Shown: positions 7,213 to 13,502 of the stretch, one piece after another
How the letters are laid out: each line of letters opens with the position of its first letter
Numbering within the stretch: the first letter of the stretch is position 1
NCBI GenBank assembly: GCA_015523645.1
Contig: WAJY01000142.1
Coordinates: 1 to 13,502 of the forward strand
Length of the DNA: 13,502 nucleotides
Source of the DNA: Geoglobus sp.
Lineage (GTDB): Archaea; Halobacteriota; Archaeoglobi; Archaeoglobales; Archaeoglobaceae
Direction of reading: 5' to 3'
Notes under the pieces: generated by a model
Database searches by the model: none
Seen by the model: the letters and a program-made list of their open reading frames with translations, nothing else
Told to the model about the DNA's origin: nothing
Made by a program: the position numbers and the translations under genes

Positions 7213-8193
7213 AGCAATCTCAAGAGCCTTTTTCATCTCCCTGCTGTTTAGCCTTCTTGATATCTCCTCATGTTCTCTTGCTTTGAATGCAGGCCAATAC
7301 TGAAACATGAGATTGAACCTCACGTCTCTTCCCAAATTCTTTGATACCCACTTAACAATTCTCTCCGTACAGCATTCAAGATGGTTTGGCATGACAAGAT
7401 GTCTTATTAGCAATTCACCATGTTCTCTCGCCCTGAGAAAGTTTCTGCTCACTATCTCAAAGTAATCTCTTGCCTTTGAGTACTTTCTACCGCATTCATT
7501 GTTTCCATACTTAAAATCTCCAAGCCATACGTCAACAACATCCTCGATTATGTCTGCAAGCTCAAGGCTGTGATACATGTTTGAATTCCAGACAACAGGA
7601 AGATTCGAGTTAACGTATAGAAGAGTTTCTAGGGCTGTGTGGGCATGCTGATCCGGATTTCCACCTACAAAATTCACATTTCTGCTTCCCTGCCTGTATC
7701 TAATGTCTATGAGCATACCAAGCTCCTTTGGATCTGCAATCTTTTCATCAGAATAGACTATATCGAAGTTCTGGCAAAAGACACATGAGAATGTGCATCT
7801 GTTGAAAAAGATTGTGTGGGATGGAACTAGCTCAGGCTCCTCTCCGAAATGAAGGAATTCGCTGCTGTAAAAGCTTTTATTGCCACACTTGCAAAATCCA
7901 ACCTTCTCATACCTGTTTACTCTGCATTTCCTTTCACAAAACTGACAGTCCTTCAGCATCTCTTTGAGCAGATCAACCTTGAGATTTAGGAATGAGTATT
8001 CAGCCACCCTCTCCTCAAGAATAGAGACATCCTCATTTTTCCACATTTTCACAAACTCCTTTTTTAAATCCCTGTGAGAATCTATCAGACTGTCTCCGAT
8101 CTCAGCTTCGATCCTCTTGGCTATCTGAAACTTTGCCGGAGCCAATCCTGAGTTGATTTTCCAGTATCTCTCCAATCCTGGTACCACAAACAA
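7186..8193 (-). CDS. Radical SAM protein, PflX-like (COG1313-type), function unknown
   Basis: A protein of about 335 residues resembling the PflX family of uncharacterised radical SAM enzymes, relatives of pyruvate formate-lyase activating enzyme. The SAM-binding 4Fe-4S cluster motif is C-x3-C-x2-C (Cys133, 137, 140 in CTFSCVFC). An upstream cluster, Cys83-x2-Cys86-x3-Cys90 with Cys101 and Cys103, matches the N-terminal Cys block of the family and may bind another Fe-S cluster or zinc. NFVGGNPDQH (174-183) stands at the place of the usual GGEP motif, and DVWLGDFKYG and LIRHLVMPNH are further family blocks. The N-terminal 75 residues are not recognised. The start is uncertain: TTG at 8193 has no ribosome-binding site, and GTG at 8187 is equally possible on a leaderless mRNA. 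It follows pmbA on the same strand. Confidence 0.85.
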   Translation of the reverse strand: MFVVPGLERYWKINSGLAPAKFQIAKRIEAEIGDSLIDSHRDLKKEFVKMWKNEDVSILEERVAEYSFLNLKVDLLKEMLKDCQFCERKCRVNRYEKVGFCKCGNKSFYSSEFLHFGEEPELVPSHTIFFNRCTFSCVFCQNFDIVYSDEKIADPKELGMLIDIRYRQGSRNVNFVGGNPDQHAHTALETLLYVNSNLPVVWNSNMYHSLELADIIEDVVDVWLGDFKYGNNECGRKYSKARDYFEIVSRNFLRAREHGELLIRHLVMPNHLECCTERIVKWVSKNLGRDVRFNLMFQYWPAFKAREHEEISRRLNSREMKKALEIASIYLDNLV

Positions 8194-8207
8194 TAATTGA
8201 AGATGGC

Positions 8208-8216
8208 GATATAATT
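8208..8216 (-). promoter_or_regulatory. Possible TATA box of the radical SAM gene
   Basis: On the minus strand the 57-base spacer after pmbA reads GAAAAAAGAATTATATCG. AATTATATC lies about 25 bases upstream of GTG 8187 and about 19 upstream of TTG 8193. This suggests the gene's own leaderless transcript. No T-tract follows pmbA on this strand, so read-through from the tldD-pmbA run is also possible. Confidence 0.4.
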
Positions 8217-8250
8217 CTTTTTTCGGTGAGCTATTTACTCTCAGCCAGGA

Positions 8251-9444
8251 TCAACACTTAACAACAACATCACCTATAACAACTTCAGGTGATATCGTAT
8301 ATCCAACCTGCCTTTCCTTTCCAGCAAAATGGCTTATCTTGCTCAGAAGCTCGTAAACATTGCCATAGATCATTGCGCCTTTTATACCTTTTCCATCAAT
8401 GCTTGCGTTCATGAGCTTCAGGCTGAATTCACCGCTAACAAAATTTGATGTGTGAGCGCCAATAAACGCGTGGATGTAAAGTTCGCTCCTCTCTCCTTTC
8501 TCCTTATGCTCCAGCAGTATGTTTGTCGGGTTTGTGGAAGGATAGGAGGCGATGTTTTCCCTGAAACCATTTCCGGTGAGCACATCCGGAGAGTGGTTCA
8601 AGTCAGAGATGTATGCCTTTACAACACCTCTTTCCACAAGCGTCGTCTTTCTTGCCCTAACACCCTCATCATCGAATGAACAGGAGTTCACACCCCAGTG
8701 AATCAAGGGATCGTCAGTTATTGTCAGCTCACCAAAAACATCCTTTCCCAAGAGCTGACCGATCATGCTTCTCCCCCTTTTTATGTTCTCAAAATAAAAT
8801 GCAGGATAGAGGGCATTTGAGAGGAGCTGATCAACTGCAATTGGAGATAAAGTAACTTCATAGGCTTTTGTTTCAATTTTCTCAGCTCTGCTGTCAATTT
8901 TTGCAAGATTCAAAGCTCTCTCAGCATATTCCTCTGGGCTGAAATCAAATTTCCTTGATTCGTGATGCTCGTAAGCACTCCCATTCTTAAATACAGCCTC
9001 TACAAACACAGAAACACTCGTCTCCCTTTCTTCATACTCAACACCCTCAGAATTGGTAATTTCTCTCTCAATCACCTCTACCGAGAATTGAGATGACGAT
9101 ATGCTACCAACGCCTGCAATGCTCTCACCAACATCTTTAAGAGCATCAGCATCAAGTTTTTCAACCCTCTTATCATAAATCATTACTTTATCCAGCTTTT
9201 CTGGACTTGGAAATTCTGATAGCTCGTTCTGGGAGACCTTGGCAAGATTTATAGCCTGTCTGACAAGGTTGTCATCTATCCTTCTCCCAGAAACCATGGC
9301 AACCCTTCCATCAACAATCACCCTTAAAGCCTCTCCTTGCTCAATCTTCTCAGAAAGAACCTTAAGCTTGCTGTCCTCAACCACAACAACCCTGCTTCTC
9401 ACCCTCTCCTTGTAAATTTCCCAATGATCTGCATCTATCTTCAT
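8251..9444 (-). CDS. pmbA: PmbA/TldE, non-catalytic subunit of the TldD/TldE metalloprotease
   Basis: A 397-residue member of the TldD/PmbA family. The TldD/TldE heterodimer is a metalloprotease; in bacteria it removes leader peptides from modified peptides such as microcin B17 and degrades unfolded peptides. The archaeal substrates are not established. This copy lacks the HExxxH metal motif, as expected for the TldE side. It keeps family blocks such as FDDEGVRARKTTLVERGV (257-274), the STNPTNILLE segment (303-312), VSGEFSLKL (336-344) and YGNVYELLSKI (360-370). It starts at ATG 9444, sharing one base with the tldD stop (TAATG), with GGAGGGG 4 bases upstream. Translation is almost certainly coupled to tldD. 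It probably works as a 1:1 partner of the neighbouring TldD. Confidence 0.93.
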   Translation of the reverse strand: MKIDADHWEIYKERVRSRVVVVEDSKLKVLSEKIEQGEALRVIVDGRVAMVSGRRIDDNLVRQAINLAKVSQNELSEFPSPEKLDKVMIYDKRVEKLDADALKDVGESIAGVGSISSSQFSVEVIEREITNSEGVEYEERETSVSVFVEAVFKNGSAYEHHESRKFDFSPEEYAERALNLAKIDSRAEKIETKAYEVTLSPIAVDQLLSNALYPAFYFENIKRGRSMIGQLLGKDVFGELTITDDPLIHWGVNSCSFDDEGVRARKTTLVERGVVKAYISDLNHSPDVLTGNGFRENIASYPSTNPTNILLEHKEKGERSELYIHAFIGAHTSNFVSGEFSLKLMNASIDGKGIKGAMIYGNVYELLSKISHFAGKERQVGYTISPEVVIGDVVVKC

Positions 9445-10721
9445 TATGCCCCTCCTACAAATGCTTTCACAAGCGCAAAAGGACCGCCATCAGCTACCGG
9501 AACGATCTGTCCTGCTTTTCCACAAAAACCAGGATCGAAAGAAACATCCTTTCCTATTTTTATGTCTTTTAGAATCTCCAGAGTGTTGCCGCCTAATGAA
9601 ACATCCCTCACCATCTCCTTAACCTCTCCCCTCTCGATGATGTAACCAAACTGAGCATTGAAATGAAACTGACCAGTAGCAGGATTCGTCTCACCGCCTC
9701 TCGATCCAAAAAGCAATATACCGTTCTTTGCAATCTCCAGAAGTTCTTCAAGGCTAAATTCTCCAGAAGAAAGATATGTGTTGCTCATTCTGACCAACGG
9801 AATTTCAAGTCCATCTGATCTAGCATTTCCGGCATTCCCATCAAGCTTTACTGCTGTTTCCCTCGAATTCAGGAAGGTCTTTAAAATTCCGTTTTCAATA
9901 ACTGCCTTCCTTTCTGCTCTGTAACCTTCATCATCAAACGGGAAAAATCCAAATTCATGAATTGTAGGATCATCATAAACATTGACGGATTCATGGGCAA
10001 CCTTCTCCCCAATCTTTCCCTTTAAAACTGTGAAGTTCTGCAGAACATGATCTCCCTCAACCCCATGACCGAAAGCCTCATGTATGAAAACGCCCGTGAG
10101 CGAGGGATTCATTACAACATTCATCTCACCTGAAGGAGGAGCTTTAGCATTAGAAAGCTTTACTGCTGTTTCTGCTGTTTTTTCAGCCTTTTCAATTGCC
10201 TTTTGTGCTATTTCAAACCCACCAACTTTGGCAACCCTTTCTGAGTAAAACTGAAGCGTTTTACCCTTGGCAAATGCCTGCATTATGATTCCGCATCTGG
10301 GAACCTCATAATATATCTCCCCACCGTTTGAATTCTCAATCCTGACCTTTCTGATTGCTTCAATGTATGTTATCCTTCTGCTCACAACTCCATCCCTTCT
10401 CATCAACTTGTCAATCTCCCTTATAAGCCCGATCTTCTCTTCGATATCAATATCTAGCAGATTCATCCTTGGTTTAAAAACAAATCTACCTCTGAAAACT
10501 CTGTCATCAACCTTAACATCTCCCTTTCCGATTGCTTGCCTTTTTGCCCTCTCAATTCCCTCCTTGTCTCCCATATCACCTACAAAATACCCCCAAACTC
10601 CATCCTTCAAAACCCTGAAGGATTTGCCAGAATGCTCCGAGATCTTTGGCTTCTCGAACTTTCCATCTTCGAGGTTTAGCTGAAGTGTGTATGAGCTCAT
10701 CTCCCTTATTTCATAGTACAT
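9444..10721 (-). CDS. tldD: TldD, catalytic subunit of the TldD/TldE metalloprotease
   Basis: A 425-residue TldD. The zinc-binding HEAFGH (His214, Glu215, His219) sits in VFIHEAFGHGVEGDH, and the conserved C-terminal Cys400 in PGFCGKAGQIVPV is the expected third metal ligand. Other family blocks are FFPFDDEGYRAERKAVIENG (259-278), GNAGNARSDG (295-304) and the RMSNTYLSSGE stretch (311-321). The ATG at 10721 has GGTGAT 8 bases upstream; a second Met at residue 8 is less favoured. arcS ends 19 bases upstream and pmbA begins at the tldD stop, so all three are probably co-transcribed. The catalytic residues are complete, so an active protease is predicted. Its link to tRNA modification is only by location. 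Confidence 0.94.
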   Translation of the reverse strand: MYYEIREMSSYTLQLNLEDGKFEKPKISEHSGKSFRVLKDGVWGYFVGDMGDKEGIERAKRQAIGKGDVKVDDRVFRGRFVFKPRMNLLDIDIEEKIGLIREIDKLMRRDGVVSRRITYIEAIRKVRIENSNGGEIYYEVPRCGIIMQAFAKGKTLQFYSERVAKVGGFEIAQKAIEKAEKTAETAVKLSNAKAPPSGEMNVVMNPSLTGVFIHEAFGHGVEGDHVLQNFTVLKGKIGEKVAHESVNVYDDPTIHEFGFFPFDDEGYRAERKAVIENGILKTFLNSRETAVKLDGNAGNARSDGLEIPLVRMSNTYLSSGEFSLEELLEIAKNGILLFGSRGGETNPATGQFHFNAQFGYIIERGEVKEMVRDVSLGGNTLEILKDIKIGKDVSFDPGFCGKAGQIVPVADGGPFALVKAFVGGA

Positions 10722-10740
10722 GCCCTTCCATCACCGTCCC

Positions 10741-12297
10741 TTAGTTAAGCGTTTTCCTTCTTGAAAGAACCGCTTTTCCATCAACTACTCCCATCTCTTT
10801 TCCGGGAATTACAGCCTTTCCTACTCCTGTGAGCATGCTGTTGTAGTAAACAACAACGTCATTTGGTCTTATTCTTTCATCAGCCTTCAAAACGCCTTTC
10901 GAGAATACAGTCCCTCTCACATCGAACTCATCAATTCTTACTGTGTAGACATCCTGCTTTCTCAGAAATTCGGCAAGCTCCCCATATATGTCAAGGTTTC
11001 CATACCTCATGTCAACCCTAGCAATCCGCTCTCTTTTAAAAAATTCAAGGTTCGGATACTTCCCCTTAACGCTCTCCACTTCAAATTCAAGCCCGAACTG
11101 ATACCTCATCATATGCCTGAAAATCTCCTTGTAAAGATCGAATTCGGCTTTTTCTACATGATGTAAAATCTTCCTTAGTTCTTGCAAGCTTTCTGCAAAC
11201 CTTATATCAATTCCAGCCTTTTTGCTGGCTTTTTCTGCAACCTTCCTGTATCCACCACTTAGATAACCAACTACCGACTCAAATTTTTCAAGAAGGATTG
11301 AAAGTCTCTCTGCAACAAACTCAATCTCCCATTCACTCCATTGACCTGTCGTTGGTGTATCGTAAAAGGATATCGGATATACGAGCTCAAGCTCTCTTGG
11401 AGCAACGAAAGGGGATGAGATTATCACCTCATTCACACCTCTTACCAAATCTCCAACTGCTCCTCTAATAGCCCTGTGAGTTTTCGAGAGAAGGTATGGT
11501 TTTTTTGCAGAGCAAGGCAAAAGAAGGGCTGCCGGTGAAGCAGGATCATAAACATCGACTATTCTGTTGAAATAGTACTTGAACTCCGGTCTATAAAATG
11601 ATATCTCGCTTGTTGGATACACCTTAGCTTTTTTGTACACAGCATGAGGCACCTCAGAACTCATTGAATCATAGATTCTCAGGATAGCTGTATTTTCTGG
11701 ATTTGTTTTAACCCTGCTCTCCACGAGCTCTCTAAGAGTATCAGTTTTCAAGGCAGTTCTTGACATCAAGACCTCTCTTTTTAAGGCATTTGTGTTGTGG
11801 TCTGCCAAGAACTCGAATTCTCTCTGATATTCCTCTCTATTCAAACATGCGAAGCAGTTGCATGGCAATTCTGAAAGTGATTCAATCTTCATCTCTCCTA
11901 CCTCACTCTGATAAATGCCCTGGTATGCTTTTTTCAGCGCAACAGCATTATCAAGGAAGTCTGCTCCTAGGTAAATGAGGAGTGATGCATTTTGGGGAGT
12001 GGCAAATGAGGAAATGTAGAGAGGTTTCTCAGAATACTTCTTCAGCAAAAAAATTGTTTTTATAAGCCTCTTCGCATTCAAGGATACTGGAACAAGCTTT
12101 ATTACATGTTTTTCCCTTAAAAACAACTTGTAGGTTTCTGGCATCACATCCAGCAAAATCTCTGCAGCTCTTCTCTCAACATTTCTCTTTAGCTCCTCAA
12201 CCTCCTTATCATCCCTGAGATCAATAAGATGAGGCGTCTTCATTCCATCAAAAACTCCAAGTCTTGCAAATCCATCCTGCTTCTCAACTCTGAACAT
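10741..12297 (-). CDS. arcS: ArcS (TgtA2), archaeosine synthase
   Basis: A 518-residue paralogue of archaeal tRNA-guanine transglycosylase that acts after TgtA, modifying preQ0 at position 15 of tRNA on the way to archaeosine. The diagnostic block PCSAKKPYLLSKTH (residues 261-274) is present. The TGT-type zinc site is kept as Cys146-x-Cys148-x2-Cys151 with His167. The DSGSFQ active-site block of TgtA is missing. The C-terminal part (about 435-518, ending after GVGKAVIPGKEMG) is a PUA RNA-binding domain. ATG at 12297 is chosen because GGTGA lies 5 bases upstream; GTG at 12306 would add three residues. The gene overlaps the end of tgtA by 14 bases and precedes tldD by 19. Some archaeal ArcS enzymes transfer lysine and need a radical SAM partner; that chemistry cannot be read here. 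Confidence 0.92.
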   Translation of the reverse strand: MFRVEKQDGFARLGVFDGMKTPHLIDLRDDKEVEELKRNVERRAAEILLDVMPETYKLFLREKHVIKLVPVSLNAKRLIKTIFLLKKYSEKPLYISSFATPQNASLLIYLGADFLDNAVALKKAYQGIYQSEVGEMKIESLSELPCNCFACLNREEYQREFEFLADHNTNALKREVLMSRTALKTDTLRELVESRVKTNPENTAILRIYDSMSSEVPHAVYKKAKVYPTSEISFYRPEFKYYFNRIVDVYDPASPAALLLPCSAKKPYLLSKTHRAIRGAVGDLVRGVNEVIISSPFVAPRELELVYPISFYDTPTTGQWSEWEIEFVAERLSILLEKFESVVGYLSGGYRKVAEKASKKAGIDIRFAESLQELRKILHHVEKAEFDLYKEIFRHMMRYQFGLEFEVESVKGKYPNLEFFKRERIARVDMRYGNLDIYGELAEFLRKQDVYTVRIDEFDVRGTVFSKGVLKADERIRPNDVVVYYNSMLTGVGKAVIPGKEMGVVDGKAVLSRRKTLN

Positions 12298-13502
12298 CAA
12301 GGTCACCTATGAACTTCTTCCATCTCTCGTCGACAATCAGCCTTATTCTTTTGTCTTTGTGTCTCTCCACGAACTTTTTCAAGCCCTCTACTGCCAATCT
12401 GAATGCCTCATCCTCAACATCGTCATACATTTCTGCATGCCCTGCAGGATAACTTTCCATAAGCTCTGCAGGAACAACACCAAACGCTGGTTTTAGGTAG
12501 AAGTCTGCATTTACACCAAGATCCGATGAGATAACTATTTCATCCTTCTCCACACTGACATTAAGAACTCTATTCTGATGTCTTCTGATTGCTGGTCTTA
12601 ACAAGCTCTCCCTTCCAAGGTAAAAGAAGACCTTTTTTGTTGACGGATCGTGCCTTTCCACAATATTGTAAAATCTCTCAATCTCCCTCCAAGCCTGAAT
12701 GAGATAGGGATGGGATCTTATTCTTCTCTCCACAAGCTCAAAGAGCTCACAATTCTTTATGGCTTGCTTTACCCTCCTTATCTCCTCAAAACTTGCATAC
12801 AGGTTGTGCTCTGCGATCATCCTAGTTCTTTCCTCTTTCTCCATCCTTCTAAGCTCCTCTGGAGTGGTAGATATGCATACAGGGCATGAACATGGAAAAT
12901 AATGAAGCTCCTGAAGTTTTAGAGTGCCATGTGGCGTCAAATATCTGTCATCCTTCGCATAAAGAGCGTATGCTGCAGAATCAAAAAGGTCTATTCCCAT
13001 TGCTGTATATACAGCAAACACCATCGGATGTCCTGCTCCAAAGAGATGAACGGGCTTGGTTGGATTTAAAACCGACTTTACACTCAGAATTATTCTCGAA
13101 ACCTCTGAGAATCTGTAGGCATCTAAAAGCGGCACCACACCACCTATTGCAAAAACATCTCCATCAATTTTGTTTGCCTCCCTTGCAGAACTCTCTCTTA
13201 ACTTGCAGTGAGTTGAACCCTGAATCGGCAGCGAAAGAAGGCTATTGCCACCAACACTCTTGAGAATCTCCTTTGCCTCCTTCTCCCTTCTTACTGTCTC
13301 TTTAAGATCGCTTTCAGCCGTTTTAACATCTGCATCTGGAGGTGTTGGGATGTCAAGAGGAGTTATTATATCACTGCTGATCTCATTCTGGAACCTCACG
13401 ATCTCATCATTTCTTATCTCCACATCTCCATACACCATTAGCTGAAAGCTACCGCTGTCTGTCATAACTGGCATGTCCACACCTAGAAGCTTGTGCAAAC
13501 TG
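12284..13502 (-). CDS. tgtA: Archaeal tRNA-guanine(15) transglycosylase (5' end outside window)
   Basis: About 405 C-terminal codons; the reading frame is open to the window edge, so the N-terminal part is missing. The enzyme exchanges guanine 15 in the tRNA D-loop for preQ0, the first tRNA-bound step to archaeosine. The conserved MTDSGSFQL (Asp codon at about 13459) and GIDLFDSA, whose second Asp (about 12982) is the expected nucleophile, are both present. So is the zinc site CSCPVC (about 12892-12877) with the His of AEHNLY (about 12808). FGAGHP and the KPAFGVVPAELMESYPAGHAE block complete the family signature. The protein ends soon after this block, so no PUA domain is visible. arcS overlaps its last 14 bases, which implies joint expression. 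Confidence 0.95.
   Translation of the reverse strand, partial: SLHKLLGVDMPVMTDSGSFQLMVYGDVEIRNDEIVRFQNEISSDIITPLDIPTPPDADVKTAESDLKETVRREKEAKEILKSVGGNSLLSLPIQGSTHCKLRESSAREANKIDGDVFAIGGVVPLLDAYRFSEVSRIILSVKSVLNPTKPVHLFGAGHPMVFAVYTAMGIDLFDSAAYALYAKDDRYLTPHGTLKLQELHYFPCSCPVCISTTPEELRRMEKEERTRMIAEHNLYASFEEIRRVKQAIKNCELFELVERRIRSHPYLIQAWREIERFYNIVERHDPSTKKVFFYLGRESLLRPAIRRHQNRVLNVSVEKDEIVISSDLGVNADFYLKPAFGVVPAELMESYPAGHAEMYDDVEDEAFRLAVEGLKKFVERHKDKRIRLIVDERWKKFIGDLDVQS
12303..12307 (-). promoter_or_regulatory. Ribosome-binding site deciding the arcS start
   Basis: On the minus strand this reads GGTGA, 5 bases before ATG at 12297, inside the last codons of tgtA. It makes the ATG preferable to the GTG at 12306, which overlaps the site itself. 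Confidence 0.6.

Noticed and set aside
7186..8193. Radical SAM gene as RaSEA, the archaeosine lyase partner of ArcS.
   Set aside because: Its motifs (N-terminal Cys cluster, CTFSCVFC, GGNP) fit the PflX-like family and not what I know of RaSEA. Nearness to arcS alone is not enough.
8194..8250. A small precursor-peptide gene between pmbA and the radical SAM gene.
   Set aside because: The spacer is only 57 bases, has a TATA-like box, and shows no ATG-initiated frame on the minus strand.
13496..13498. TTG as the start of tgtA.
   Set aside because: The frame is open to the window edge, and the visible protein begins just before the catalytic DSGSFQ block, which normally sits well inside the enzyme. 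The gene is simply cut by the window.
1..13502. CRISPR arrays, insertion sequences, tRNA or rRNA genes, integrase sites.
   Set aside because: No regularly spaced repeats, transposase motifs, cloverleaf-like segments or rRNA blocks were seen, and nearly every base is accounted for by recognised genes.

Overview
This window reads as ordinary, densely packed euryarchaeal chromosome. It has an archaeal-type DnaG, archaeosine tRNA-modification genes (tgtA, arcS), archaeal-style HypA/B/C/D/E/F proteins, TATA-like boxes instead of bacterial -10/-35 boxes, and short or absent 5' leaders. The protein style and moderate base composition suggest the Archaeoglobales, but that assignment is an inference. 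No mobile element, CRISPR array, tRNA or rRNA gene was seen. No gap between genes exceeds about 90 bases.

Left part (1-4697): a nearly complete [NiFe]-hydrogenase maturation cluster. On the minus strand hypA, hypB, hypC and the beginning of hypD follow one another with overlaps or gaps of a few bases; hypD runs off the left edge. On the plus strand hypF and hypE are read divergently and overlap at their junction. A 53-base spacer with one AT-rich core seems to serve both directions. HypA and HypB deliver nickel. HypF and HypE make the thiocyanate-like group that becomes cyanide. HypC and HypD assemble the Fe(CN)2CO centre. No hydrogenase structural gene is visible.

Middle (4696-8216): dnaG (minus; archaeal primase-like, exosome-associated protein) ends against hypE, and a minus-strand T-tract lies just past its stop codon. 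dnaG shares a strong TATA-containing spacer with a divergent 12-helix MFS transporter. The transporter converges on, and overlaps the 3' end of, a PflX-like radical SAM protein gene (minus).

Right part (8251-13502): a minus-strand run of tgtA (5' end cut by the window), arcS, tldD and pmbA/tldE, with junctions of a 14-base overlap, a 19-base gap and a 1-base overlap. tgtA inserts preQ0 into tRNA and arcS continues the pathway to archaeosine. tldD and pmbA encode the two subunits of a metalloprotease. The radical SAM gene is the next gene downstream, after 57 bases that include a TATA-like box.

I did not find a clearly new system. The points most worth checking are a changed guanine-specificity motif in HypB, a compact two-way promoter that would give leaderless hyp mRNAs, a TgtA without a visible PUA domain encoded next to a PUA-containing ArcS, and the TldD/TldE plus radical SAM neighbourhood.
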